From Odontesthes bonariensis (lineage: Eukaryota > Chordata > Actinopteri > Atheriniformes > Atherinopsidae), in NCBI RefSeq assembly GCF_027942865.1, contig NC_134524.1, forward strand, positions 8,419,536-8,483,535: 64,000 nucleotides of DNA, given 5' to 3'. The notes beneath the pieces are model-generated. The model was given only the letters and a program-made list of their open reading frames with translations, had not been told where the DNA came from and searched no databases. How positions within the stretch are numbered: position 1 is the first letter of the stretch; each line of letters begins with the position of its first letter. Below, in pieces: positions 1 through 11,304 of the stretch. A program made the translations under genes and the position numbers.

Positions 1-60
1 TAAACACCTGTTGAGTTTCAGGGGTGTAAAATGTAAAAAAAAAAAAAGGAAAGAAAGATT

Positions 61-86
61 GTGTGTGTGTGTGTGTGTGTGTGTGC
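61..86. repeat. (TG)n microsatellite
   Basis: An uninterrupted run of about 12-13 TG dinucleotides. It lies just upstream of the TATA-like box and first exon of the claudin gene, so it sits in that promoter. An open frame runs through it, but this is only the reading of a simple repeat. Confidence 0.95.
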
Positions 87-110
87 GCAGACGATAGGGG
101 GAGGAGAGTC

Positions 111-118
111 ATATAAAT
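111..118 (+). promoter_or_regulatory. TATA-like box of the claudin gene
   Basis: ATATAAAT lies about 175 bases upstream of the claudin start codon at 289, at a plausible distance for a transcription start near 140. It is inferred from motif and position only. Confidence 0.45.
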
Positions 119-288
119 CATTATACATATCCGTAGAGCTCGATGCATCTCACACCCCAGCAGACTCCTCACACTCTCACTCCTCAACAGGTGATCTGAT
201 CTTCACAAACAAAACCCTAAAGATTTTTTATCAGAAAACCCGACGTCTGGATTTACTTTTTGACCGACTGCCGGGTTGTGGAAGGGTC

Positions 289-2714
289 ATGGATCCGATC
301 GTGGAAGCAGTGGCTTTAATTTTGGGGTTCGTCGGATGGGTGATGGTGGGGGTTGCGCTGCCAAACCGTTACTGGAAGACCTCCACCGTGGATGGGAACG
401 TCATCACCACCTCCACCATCTACGAGAACCTGTGGATGTCCTGTGCCACCGACTCCACCGGGGTGCACAACTGCAGGGAGTTCCCTTCGCTGCTTGCTTT
501 GAGCGGTATGTTGATTAAAAAAAATGGATTAGTTAATGTTAGAAACTGTTTTAAGTGGATTTGATATGCGTATTCTACATATTTACCCATGATTGATCTG
601 TTTGTTAGAGAATAAAGAGGTAATATAACGAAAAATACAGATTAAAGAAGAATTTTATGATTCTACGTGTCCCAAAAGTCCCAAAAGTCCCAAAAGTCCC
701 AAAAGCAAACATCAAATCTTCAAACTGGGCTCATAACTTTAAGCACTTTTTTTCTCAACAGATGGCAGCGTTGTTGAATTCGGTTGCTTTTTGGGTTTTT
801 CACCACAGGTTACATCCAAGCGTCTCGTGCCCTGATGATTGCATCGATAGTGTTGGGCACCTTTGGACTGTTTGCAGCCCTGATCGGAATCCAGTGTTCT
901 AAAGCCGGGGGGGAAAACTACATTCTCAAAGGGAGGATCGCAGGCACCGCTGGGGTCCTTTTCATACTTCAAGGTAACAAAAAGCACTGAAAAAAGTAAG
1001 GCTTTTCAGAGCACTTTGATGGTTATGACCTGCTGATATACAGCCCTATAAATACAGAAGATAAAGGAAGTTATTCAGCAGAACGATAAATCTTGATTAT
1101 GTTTTATTGCACACACTGAAATCCGTCCTCCATAAATTTCTTCCTGGTTTTCTTTAAGACTTTTTAAATTACTGGCAGCCCCACTTCTGCTTTCGCAACC
1201 ATTAAAGAACTCAATTGTCTCTCAACAGGTATTTGCACTATGGTGTCAGTGTCCTGGTATGCCTTCAATATCACTCAGGACTTCTTCGATCCTTTTTATC
1301 CCGGGATAAGGTGAGATGCTGCCGGTGGAGGTGGCGTGGGACAAATAGGCCTTCAGGTCAGGTGTTGGCTGACTGAAACTCTGCTCTGTGACGCAGGTTT
1401 GAAATAGGAGAGGGGCTTTACATCGGCTGGTGCTCGGCGGTGCTCGCCATCGCTGGAGGGTCCTGCCTCACCTGCTCTTGCAAAATGGCCACAGAGGAAA
1501 AATAGTGAGTTCACACCAACAACTTTATCTCTTTGTGTCTGTGTTTTGTACAGAGCTGAAGGATCTACAGTTACTTTTTCACTAAGCAGTTGTCCGACTT
1601 GTAGTTGATTAACCACAATTAATCAAAGCATTCTCTGATGTGCATTCTAACCTTTTTGTTGAGAGCCTTGTGAGGGCTGTTTTGTCACTGAGCAGATCCC
1701 AAAAGTTACCCGTGAAGACACTTTTCACTAAACTGTGGCAAAGCTTTATTCATTTCCCTTTGAAATGTAATAGAAGCACCTATCTGACGAATCATAGTCA
1801 TGTTTCTGTGGTGCAGAAATGCCAGGATTAAGTGAGTGTGGCTATCTGCGGCCATGAAAAGCGGCTTCTGATGGGCTCAGAATGCTTACTGCAGAAAGAG
1901 TTTGGCGCCCCCTGGTGGTCGGATAGAGTGCTTCGCAGGAAGAATTCACCTGATTGTAAACGGGTCGTAGCTTACTTTGCTTTCATTATGAGACCGAAGA
2001 CATTTTGCTTTGTCAAAGCTGAAAAAAGGATGGACTGTGACTCAAACAGCACAAATGTGTAAAAACAAACCAAAGAATAAAATCCTACTTGCCGTGCTGA
2101 TACTTTTTCTCTTTTTTTGCCACATTTCAGTCATTGCGAGTCTCATTTTGGTCCTTTTTTTTATCTCCCATTGGTCATTCTGCATCTCTTTATAGTCTTT
2201 TTGTGTATGTTTGCAGTAATTTAGCATCACATTTAGGTCACTGAGGTTTGTTATTTATCTCTTTTCGGTTACTGTAGCCATGTGAATATGGTTTGGTCAA
2301 ATGCTAAAGATATTAAGACCATGTGTAATTGTGAAGCTTTACGCCAGATTGCGGCCATTTTATGTTTTGTTCGTTTTTTTTTTAATTGGTGTATCTCCTG
2401 CACCTCATGGTGGTTGCTTTATGACTCCTTCTGGGAGGTGTTTTATCATTTTGAGTGAGACCTCCTGACATATTGGGCCCCTGGTCTTATGTTCAGGTCA
2501 AAAGGTCACGTTTGCATGCACTGCAAAAGACAAAGTAAATGTTTTCTGGATTGTTGATTTGAAGACCTAAAGCGAATTACTTGCCAAACTAAGGAAATGT
2601 GTGTTCTTGCTCTGCAGCCCGCTGCCTCATCAAACCAGAGGAACCGTTTATTCTGGAGTTGCACCGAGCAGGAGCGTGGCTGCCAGCACTTACGGACGAA
2701 ATGCTTACGTCTGA
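289..2714 (+). CDS. cldn15l: Claudin-15-like tight-junction protein, 5 coding exons
   Basis: Coding exons are 289-505, 809-973, 1229-1310, 1397-1504 and 2618-2714 (669 nt, 222 aa). All introns are GT-AG with matching phases. The protein is a four-pass tetraspan with TM1 at about residues 5-25. The first extracellular loop carries the claudin signature W29, N47-L48-W49, C52 and C62. E46, D55 and E64, the residues tied to cation selectivity in mammalian claudin-15, are all present, so a paracellular Na+ pore in epithelia is likely. The last residues, NAYV, are the PDZ ligand that binds ZO proteins. Loop 2 (SWYAFNIT, then FFDPFYPG) and the tail YGRNAYV resemble claudin-15 more than claudin-10, although in human it is CLDN10 that lies beside DNAJC3. 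A teleost cldn15-like paralogue is the best call; claudin-10 is the alternative. The start is the only ATG ahead of the signature in frame with TM1. Confidence 0.88.
668..706. repeat. Short 9-bp minisatellite in claudin intron 1
   Basis: Four tandem copies of the 9-mer TCCCAAAAG or a close variant, inside the 303-nt first intron (506-808). No function is evident. Confidence 0.85.
1505..2617 (+). other. Claudin intron 4 (about 1.1 kb)
   Basis: The largest claudin intron holds no coding exon that I can find. Around 2100-2230 is a T-rich stretch with loosely repeated phrases (a degenerate CATTTNGTC-like period). It resembles the stretch at 41690-41880 and is probably an old dispersed repeat. 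Confidence 0.5.
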
Positions 2715-3230
2715 GCAGGGAATGACGACGGGGACGTTTTCATCACCTCAGCGTTTGTTTGTGTATCTAACACGTTGAGTTTTTACACTTCACATGGAGC
2801 TTTTTGTCCAAGAGAGCTCCAGAAGTCACTTTTAGCACCGCTGCACTGTATATAAGCACAATATCCTGTAAAAATAACAGCATTGAGGCTGTAAACATTG
2901 TACAAAGCTACACCGCTCATCACCGTGCCATTGTCCAAACAAACTTAATGCTTTCTGTGATTCTGTTTATATTTCATTGATGTCATCAGCTAACTATTTA
3001 AAGTCGTTAATTTTTCTAAAGAAATTCAATCATAAGAGCATCTGCGTAACACGGCCAGACATTTGTGAGGTCAAAGTGTAACAGTTCAGATTATATTAGT
3101 GTTGTTTTGTACAGTTTTGTAGAGCACCTGTGAGAGATGGCGGAGGACCGATTATCGTTTCATTTCAATTGTAATTTTAGGTTTTTTGGGGTTTTTTTTA
3201 CAACTGCACACAATAAAGTGTTTCATGGTA
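2715..3230 (+). other. Claudin 3' UTR and poly(A) signal
   Basis: Non-coding tail after the TGA at 2712-2714. A canonical AATAAA lies at 3212-3217, preceded by a T-rich run, so the mRNA probably ends near 3230. Confidence 0.7.
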
Positions 3231-3619
3231 AACACTGAAGTGGGACTTTGTATTTTTGTCCAAAAAACTTTTTTTAAATAGAATTTTTTTTACAAGCAAT
3301 AACAAAAATGGTGGAAAATGTTCCATCTGTTCAACACAAATGCTGGATAGCTTCAAGTATTGTATGCAGCAGGTGTGCGCTATCTAAAGAAACAGAAGTT
3401 TAAATGTTATATTTCCATTAAATTATAGAATTTTTAGTGTTTAAGTCTACCAAAAGTAGCTTTTCGCTTCTATGTATGCACAAACCCTGTTTACAGATAA
3501 GTTGGGAATTTTCTGAAACGCAACAATAACTCAAATCTATGATTTATTAATTTATTTGAACGTTTATTTAACATGTACAAATTAAATTACCAGCTTCATT
3601 TGATTTACATAATATAAAC

Positions 3620-4130
3620 AAATATACAATTTGATGTCAGCAACACACTAAAAATAGACCATTTCTTTTAAAAAAGTTGTTAAAAAAAGTCAGTATCTGT
3701 CATGCTATGGGGGTGCTTCATAAAAAGGTACCACTGATGCAGAGGTGTACTCTGGAGAATACTGCTACTTTAAAGGTGATATTTTTCCTGGGAAGTCCAG
3801 GGTTATTTCAGCAGAACAATGCCAGATTTGATCCATACTACTTCCAACAACATTGCTGTACAAACACAGAGTGTGTGTTCTTGACTGGCCTGCCAACAAA
3901 GCACATCCGTATCCTATTTAAAAGGTATGGAGCATCAAAAAGAGGACAACAACCAGTAGCTGAGATGTGGTATTCAGCAAAAATGGACACAGATTCCTCT
4001 GAAAATCTGCAACATCTAAGTAAAAGGAAGGGAGATACAACATTGTGGTTAACGTGCCTCCATACCAACTTTTACTGAACGTGTAGCTGGCATCAAATTC
4101 TAGATTTGTTTGTTTTTCACCTGCCGATCC
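3620..4130 (+). mobile_element. Decayed Tc1/mariner-type transposase fragment
   Basis: The conceptual translation keeps phrases of the C-terminal half of a fish Tc1/mariner-like transposase: a tryptophan-glycine-cysteine block near 3700, FQQNNA (family FQQDNA) near 3812-3830, and an L-T-G-L-P block where the family has D-W-P-A. A spacer and a K-R-K-G-D block precede the stop near 4078. Frameshifts and substitutions make it non-functional. No clear terminal repeats or target duplication were found. It fills most of the gap between the claudin poly(A) site and the dnajc3 promoter. Confidence 0.6.
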
Positions 4131-4139
4131 TGTATGTGA

Positions 4140-4500
4140 CATCATCACATATCCCTAAGCTGTTGCCACGCTACAAAAACAAAATGATTTCACTTTGTTG
4201 TTTGTCCCTCACATCAGCATATCTTTAATAAGTATTCATACTTCAGCAATATGATTAATAAAGTGTTACCGAATTAAATTGAATTGGATAAGATTCACTA
4301 AAGGTAAAAATAGCCTATTTCATGAATTATGGAAATAAGAAATACATGTTTTCTAACTGTATGTGAAAATATTTTTTACTGCAGGTTATAGTGTTAACAA
4401 AATAAGCTTTTATTAGAGCAGTTTGCAACGTAAAAATTCAACTCTCTCAGCACTGAAGTCATTCAACACCGGACTGAGTCTCCGCCGTTTCTCTTTAAGG
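4140..4500. other. AT-rich intergenic spacer
   Basis: Nothing coding is visible. The left part may be the non-coding end of the transposon relic just upstream; the rest is AT-rich DNA without recognisable motifs. Confidence 0.5.
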
Positions 4501-4623
4501 ACCTTCATTACATAACACTGTAATGAGAATGGTATGTGGCGATGCTTGGGTATAGAATGCTGTATTCCCGCCTGGCCCATGCGGGAACATTATGGGAGGG
4601 TCATTAGTGTTAAAATAATCTCT

Positions 4624-4642
4624 CCAATGAGAGCAGCCCACG
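4624..4642 (+). promoter_or_regulatory. ER stress response element (ERSE) of dnajc3
   Basis: CCAAT (4624-4628), exactly nine bases, then CCACG (4638-4642). This is a perfect match to the ERSE consensus CCAAT-N9-CCACG bound by NF-Y and by ATF6 or XBP1. It is about 430 bases upstream of the dnajc3 start codon. Known biology agrees: DNAJC3/p58IPK is induced by the unfolded protein response. A second CCACG half-site occurs near 4679. Confidence 0.85.
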
Positions 4643-4972
4643 TTCACGGACGAACACGGATGTGCGCCGTACGGACCAACCACGGAAATGTAGGGCAGAG
4701 AGGAGGAGGGGGACGGCGAGAACAAGCAGAGAGGTTTCGTTTACAAAGTGAGCATTTGGTCGGCTGTTTCATTTTTCCACCAGTTGGTTGTGAGACATTG
4801 CTTCTCTTTAAAGGATAGTCGAGTTTTTAACGCTTCGACGAAAGGTCGAAGTGCCGTTTGTGTTGGGGAACCTTTCAGCGACGCGCCTCATTTCCACACG
4901 GAACACTATCCCACCCGGACCGTAAATAGACCGTCGTAGCTGTTCCTGCCGTCTGTCAGAGACGAAGAAACG

Positions 4973-4996
4973 ATGAGGAAGCGGTCATTTCGGTGA
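4973..4996 (+). other. Seven-codon upstream ORF in the dnajc3 5' leader
   Basis: An ATG at 4973 opens a 7-codon frame closed by TGA at 4994-4996, 79 bases before the dnajc3 start codon. It matters only if transcription starts upstream of it, which the ERSE position suggests. Confidence 0.5.
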
Positions 4997-5075
4997 AATA
5001 AGACAGCGTTTTTCAGTCGCGAAAGTGTGTGAGTGAGGTCGGTGTGACGGTGTGACGGTGTGAGTTTATCCGGAC

Positions 5076-8000
5076 ATGGAGTCGTGTCGGCGGGCAGGAG
5101 TTAGCGGGCTCCTGTGCTCCTTGTCTCTGCTCTGTGTCCTCTTGGACATTCAGCTGGACGGTAAGACCACTTTTTATTTTCATCAGCAAGACTATTAAAG
5201 CCCCAATAAACACAAACACGGACGCTTCTAGACGTTTACAGCTTGATTATAGAGTAAAGCTGCTCAAAGTTTACCAAACTGTGACGGCCTTTTTTTACTT
5301 AAAAAGGCTATATATTTGTAACCAACGCTTTAAGACTTCAACTCCACGATTCGTGATGTGACATAACAACGATTTAGCCGGTAAAAATCATGTTTTACTG
5401 CACTATAAGGTGTTTTGCAGGAGTAAGATTGTGTGCAGATAAAGCTCCCAGGACGGTGCGATGGCTCTTAGGTGCAAAACTGGTCAATGAAATATAAAAA
5501 TAAACCAGATTTGGGCAGAAAAACAAGAAATAATGGTGACTGTACACAGACATAAAAGCAAAGCATGATCACTGCAACTTAAGTTTGAACATTTAAAAAA
5601 ATGTGTTTTCTGTTTCGTTTTTATATATACTTGAAATTTAAGTTATTTGTTTCCTCGTTTGTAAATCGTTTCACTTTTGGTTGTGTTGTGTTCTGCACCT
5701 CAGGGTACCACCTGCAGATCCTCTGTGAAAATAAAAAGCAATAATTGTCCAAGTAAACAAATATGTACTCTTGAAATATTAGTAGTTAACTTGTAACATT
5801 TAATCAGTGTCTAAAAAAAATGAGAAAGGTAAATGCTTATGACGTTTTAAAAGTCTGAGTGGAGAAAATGGCTGTTTTTTTCCCCCCGTTTATTTCTTTA
5901 AAATACAACTATCAACTGAAAACAGCTTTCAAATGCACGTATCTTATCATTTATAGCAGCACTTGATGACCATAAGGATCTTTGAAAAGTTAAAGATATT
6001 AACGTGATTTTAAAAAAGCAGAAAATGTTTTTTATTGATTATTATCTGTATTTGGGACTTTATGTTTCTTTGTCGTGCATTGGTCTTACTTGGTGTAATT
6101 TAGTATTTTAGATTACAGGAGAATCCGGCTTAAATGTCTTTCTCCTAACTCATATTTCACCTGCTCATATTAAACCATATAAATAGTCAGTGCCGCTTTA
6201 CATAGTTGTGCCCATCACCCTTTTAGGTTTCCATTAATGGCTTCATACAGGAATGAACTCATCAGATCATTCAGATGTTAACGTCTTGGTTCACTCTTCA
6301 TCATTTTTGGCCTGACTGTAATCTGAGAGAAGGTCTAAATCTTGAAAAGTAAAACCCAGCGTTTAGCTGCATCGTGGTGTGCCGTTAGGGTTTTGTGGTC
6401 CTGTCAACGCTGTCCTTCCAGCGAGGCTCAGCCACCGTTTTGTGTTACAGGTGTCTTGGGGGCGACTCATGTCGAGATCGAGCACCACTTGGAGATGGGC
6501 CGCAAACTTCTGGCAGCTGGTCAGCTGGCCGAAGCCTTGTCCCACTACCACTCAGCTGTGGGTAAGGTTACACACAGAGACCTGCGGACACGTTTATGTG
6601 AGCTGTAATAATGCTCGTTCTTTCCTGTACTTGCTGCAAACTTATCTTTACGGGCAAGAAAGGTGTGTTTTAGACACTTTGACATAAACTAAAGTTTAAT
6701 GTTTCTGATTTTTTGTAGAGGGAGACTCTAAGAATTACCTGACCTTCTACAAGCGAGCTGCGGTGTTCCTGGCCATGGGGAAGTCCAAATCTGCTCTACC
6801 AGACCTGGCCCGTGCCATCGAGCTCAAGCCTGACTTCCTGGCTGTAAGTTCAGCTGATCACACATCATTCAGAAGGCACTTCGCTCTTGACAATACTCTT
6901 CCTCATACTACCACAGCTATGCAGATGCAGATGACACACAGATATATCTCGCACCGTCTCCAGATGACTGCAGTCCTATAGAGTCATTGTGCGACTGCTT
7001 AGAGCAAGTCAAAAAGTGGATGAACCCAAATGTCCTTCAGTTAAATCAAGAAAAAACTGAGGTCATTGTGTTTGGCAACAAAGAGAAGACGTTTGCTGTC
7101 AGTAAACATCTTGAGTCACTGTCTCTAGAAACTAAAGACCAAGTCTGGAACCTCGGCGTGCTGATAGACTCAGACCTGACCTTCAACAATCATATCAAAT
7201 CAGTCACCAAATCAGCCTTTTATCACCTTAAGAACATATCCAGAATGAAGGGTTTCATGTCCCAAACAGATCAGGAGAAGCTGATTCATGCTTACATCTC
7301 CAGCAGACTTGACTACTGTAACGGTCTTCTGACTGGACTCCCCCAAAAGAGTCTCAAACAGCTGCAGCTCATTCAGAACGCTGCAGCCCGAGTTTTAACC
7401 AGAACAAAGAGATCACATCACATCACCCCAGTTCTCAGGTCTTTACATCGGCTCCCGGTCAGATACAGAATAGATTTTAAAGTTCTGCTACTCGTCTACA
7501 AATCACGGAATGGTTTAGGTCCAGAATACATGAACGACATGCTAGCAGAGTATAAACCCAGCAGAGCTCTGAGATCTACTGACTCAGGTCAGATAGTGGA
7601 GCCCAGAGTTCAAACTGGACCTGGTGAAGCAGCTTTTAGCTGTTATGCTGCACACAACTGGAACAAACTACCAGCAGAACTGAAATCAGCCCCAACTGGA
7701 AGCACTTTTAAATCCAGGTTAAAAACATTTCTCTTTCGGTGTGCTTATGGTTGGGTTTATATTTTTCTTTTCCCCCTCTTCTTCTGTTGCTTTTAACTGT
7801 GTTTTCATTTATTTATTTATTTATTTTTTATTATCTTTAAATTGCTGCTTTATGCTATTCTTTTAAATGCCTTGTCTTTATGTAAAGCACATTGAATTGC
7901 CTGTGGTATGAAATGAGCTATATAAATAAAGATGCCTTGCCTCATTTCCTCTTCATGCCGTCTCACCTTCAGGCCCGGTTGCAGAGAGGGAATATCCTTT

Positions 8001-11000
8001 TAAAGCAAGGAAACACACAGGAAGCCAGAGAGGACTTTGAAGCTGTGGTAGGTTGAATTGACTGACAGTCCTGTGTGAGTTTGCCGTCAAAAGAAGAACT
8101 CATTGGTTTTTTGGTTGTTTTTTTCCCAGCTGCAGCGCTCTCCAAACCACCCAGAAGCTCATGATCAGCTGATGAAAACCAACGAGCTGGAGGAGCTGCA
8201 GGAGGATGCTAACGCTGCATACCACCAAGGAGACTACAGCACCACGATCAATGTGTTGGAGAGGGCTATAGAGGCACGTGTGATCTTTGAAGGGATTGTT
8301 GGAAATCAGAACCGCACAATAATACTCTTGTTGTGCTTGGATAATTAAATAACATGACTATTGATTGGATTTATGTTAGTTTATATGTTATTATTCAGCC
8401 GAAATGAGAAAACTGGACTCTGAAGCGAAGTCTGATGCTGAGATGGATCAGTGTGCGTGTCTAAATGTTCGCGTCCTTCCTCAGATCTGTCCCTGGGATC
8501 CTGAGTCGCGGGAGCTCCGTGCAGAATGTTACATCCGAATGGGAGATCCACAGAAAGCCATCCAGGATCTTACGCCGACGACGAGGCTTCGCAACGACAA
8601 CCGCGTAGCCTTTCTGAAGCTCAGCATGCTGCACTACAGCCTCGGGGAGCACCGCGAGTCACTCAAGTGAGCATCACACTGACAGCAGAGCCCTGCAAAT
8701 GAGGTGTTCTCTCCCTTTTCAGAGATGTGATTCTCTGTTTCGCCTTATTTATTCTTTTTTCCCCACTGTCTGATTTGCCCTTTTTTGCTTCTACGCAGTC
8801 ACATCAGAGAGTGTCTGAAGCTCGACCAGGACGACAAAGAGTGCTTCGGCCACTACAAGCAGGTGAAGAAGCTCAGCAAGCAGCTGGACTCGGCAGAGGA
8901 GCTGATTCAGGAGGGGAGGTCAGCACATCTGGGGGGACATTTGCAGATGCTTGTAAGCTGAAATCCTGTGATTTAGGGTGATGCTCATGTCCCAAAATAA
9001 TTTAATTTCTCACCTCAATCAGGTGTCAAGATGCCATCGATAAGTATGAATCGGTGATGAAGACAGAACCTAACATTCTGTATTATACCAACCTGGCAAA
9101 GGAGAGGATCTGCTTCTGTCTCGTTAAGGTGAGAAAATGACATCATGAATCCATTTATCTAAGCTGTCAAACTTCTACAAAGAGTGTGGTTCAGTCTTAT
9201 TTTCTTCTCCTAACATATTTCCTGCTTCTTGCCATTTTATAGCTGAACTTGGCTCCGGAGGCGATAGACGCGTGTTCGGAGGCCCACCAGCGAGACCCTC
9301 GCAACGCCAACATCCTCCGAGATCGAGCAGAGGCCTACATCCTCCTCCAGGACTATGAGAAAGGTGACGGGACAAACATTCACCAGAAAATAGAGGATTT
9401 TTCCTCTTTACTGCAGTCAAAATCTCTGTTTGGAAGGCTCTAGAATTAAAATGCAGAGCTAAAAGAAACAGGAGAGAATCGGGCAGATTTTTCTCTCTTT
9501 GGCTCTTCCCACTACGCTTGTGGGATGTAACACACTGTCATCAAGAGAAATCTGTGTGTGAGTCCTGCACATGTACTCCATACACGGGAATACTGCAGCA
9601 TCTCAGCCCCCGGGCGCTCCAGGGCAGTTTCAAGCTCGGGAATGTGTATAACGCAGGTCACTTTGCTTCAAAATGAGTCAGAAGCACATAGTTCACAAGG
9701 TTCACAAACTTCTCTTGTGTTCTCTTTAAAGGGATAGTTCGCACCTTTGGACATGAAGCTGTATGACATCCCATATTAGCAATATCATTTATGAACATTT
9801 TCTTACCCCCTGCTGCGTCCTGTGAGCAGAGTTCCAGCCTCGTTTTGGTGTTGACGAAGGTAGTCCGGCTAGTTGGCTGGGGCTTAAAAAATAAAGCGTT
9901 TTGCTTCTCAAAACAATATGCGTTCAAAAGAGTAATACATTTGCATCACAAAGTCGTTCTCCAGGAAAAAGTCAGACCTCACAGTCGCTTGGTGCTATTT
10001 TCTCTCCCTTCGTATCACTGCGTGCTGCCGCCTGCTGACAGCCGCACCTGTTACGGTGTTTACTGCTCGGTCTGCACAGCAGGCGATTGTGAGGTCTGAC
10101 TTTTTCCTGGAGAACGATTTTGTGATGCAAATGTATTACTCTTTAGAACGCATATTGTTTTGAGAAACAAAACGCTTTATTTTTTAAGCCCCAGCCAACT
10201 AGCCGGACTACTTTCATCAACACCAAAACGAGGCTGGAACTCTGCTCACAGTACACAGCAGGGGGTAAGAAAATGTTCATAAATGATATTGCTAATATGG
10301 GATGTCATACAGCTTCATGTCAAAAGAGGCGAACTATCCCTTTAACACTTTGGTCACAGAAGTGAGCCACACGCTAAGATCTCAGCCCACATTCGAAGGT
10401 GATGTGAACACAAATGTGGCCCAAGCCACCTTTAAGGGCCACCGACGCACAAGCAGCAGAGACTTTTACTTTAATATTTTTGTTTTAACTTCAGCTGTGG
10501 AGGACTACCAGGAAGCCAGGGAGTTTGATGGCGACAACGGTGACATCAGAGAGGGGCTGGAACGAGCACAGAAACTACTCAAAGTCTCCCGTAAGAGGGA
10601 CTACTACAAGATCCTCGGTGTCAGCAGGTAACCGGTCCAGCCAAGTTTGTAAAGAAGCCGCGTTGGCTCCCATCTTCACTGACATCAACCTAACCTCTAA
10701 CTCTCCTCAGGAGCGCTAATAAGCAGGAGATCATCAAGGCGTACAGGAAGCTGGCGCAGCAGTGGCATCCTGACAACTTCCAGTCCGAGTCGGAGAAGAA
10801 AGAAGCAGAAAAGAGGTTTATCGACATCGCATCGGCGAAAGAGGTCCTCACCGACCCAGGTCAGGAGCTCACGCACCTGATGCGTTAGGATCTGGGGAGT
10901 TTAGCTGCTATCTAGAGAGACTTTTCGCAAAAAAAAGTCGTTCCCTTTCGGAAAATAACTGAGAGGGAAATATTAATGGCTGAGGAATTGCACAGTTCAA

Positions 11001-11304
11001 GCTTTAGATGTAACGCGAGCTGTAGGGTTGCTGTGAAATATGTGAAAATGTTTTTATCCCAGTTCAGAGAGTCGGAAAGATTTGATTCATTTAATGAAGC
11101 TCAACCTTTCAGAACCGTAACTTTGTCTTCATTCTTCCCCACGATTCGGCAGAAATGAGACAGAAGTTTGACGCAGGCGAGGATCCGCTGGACCCAGAGA
11201 GCCAGCAGGGAGGAGGCGGAGGCGGCGGTCAGAGGGGCTGGCCCTTTCACTTCAACCCTTTTGAGAGTGGCGGCAGCTTCCACTTTAAGTTCGAGTACAA
11301 CTAG
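5076..11304 (+). CDS. dnajc3: DnaJ homolog C3 (p58IPK), ER co-chaperone, 12 coding exons
   Basis: Exons: 5076-5160, 6451-6561, 6719-6843, 7973-8047, 8130-8273, 8485-8666, 8799-8918, 9023-9128, 9243-9363, 10495-10627, 10711-10859 and 11153-11304 (1503 nt, 500 aa; human 504). Phases agree throughout. Residues 1-29 form a hydrophobic signal peptide for ER entry. Residues of about 35-375 are tandem TPR repeats that bind unfolded client proteins. The J domain starts at DYYKILGV (about 391) and has HPD at 420-422, the motif that stimulates the ATPase of BiP. The tail is Gly-rich (QQGGGGGGG) followed by a Phe-rich FNPFESGG segment typical of the family. The protein also restrains PERK-type eIF2-alpha kinases. 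Intron 5 has a GC donor. Intron 3 is nearly all LINE, and intron 9 holds a fold-back transposon. The ERSE upstream implies stress induction. Confidence 0.96.
5161..6450 (+). other. dnajc3 intron 1
   Basis: A 1290-nt intron with a GT donor and a TTACAG acceptor. It is AT-rich. I see no coding exon, clear transposon or structured element in it. Confidence 0.7.
6870..7955 (+). mobile_element. L2-like LINE 3' fragment filling dnajc3 intron 3
   Basis: One frame from about 6915 to 7796 encodes the end of a reverse transcriptase: the polymerase palm motif, then LQLNQEKTEV, then the RT C-terminal block with SRLDYCNGLL, QLIQNAAARVLT and LHRLPVRYRIDFKVLLLV. The 3' end is the typical fish LINE tail with TATAAATAAAG near 7920. 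The palm motif reads Y-A-D-A-D-D because of a 6-bp duplication, so the enzyme would be inactive. The 5' part of the element is missing. It lies in the sense orientation and occupies about 96% of the 1129-nt intron, starting within about 30 bases of the donor and ending about 18 bases before exon 4. The clade assignment rests on family resemblance only. Confidence 0.85.
8274..8484 (+). other. GC-AG intron of dnajc3 (intron 5)
   Basis: Exon 5 must end at GAG (8271-8273) to join in frame to ATC TGT CCC TGG at 8485, which matches the conserved TPR sequence. The donor is therefore GCACGT rather than GT. The only nearby GT (8279) would shift the frame. The acceptor is a normal TCCTCAG. Confidence 0.8.
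9730..10341. mobile_element. TTAA-flanked fold-back transposon, copy 1 (dnajc3 intron 9)
   Basis: The element is flanked by TTAA duplications (9726-9729 and 10342-10345). The left end AGGGATAGTTCGC and the right end GCGAACTATCCCT are inverted. The two arms stay complementary for roughly 250-280 bases each, around a short GC-rich centre. There is no transposase. TTAA targets are typical of piggyBac and Kolobok superfamilies, so it is best called a non-autonomous element of one of these. A near-identical copy lies at 42429-43084 in chd3. As RNA it would fold into a long hairpin. Confidence 0.88.

Noticed and set aside
61-564. 167-codon open frame across the TG repeat and claudin exon 1
   Set aside because: Its first 76 codons are microsatellite and 5' UTR. 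The claudin start is the ATG at 289, as judged by TM1 and family length.
3677-4078. 133-codon host gene
   Set aside because: The text is a damaged Tc1/mariner transposase C-terminus and not a host protein.
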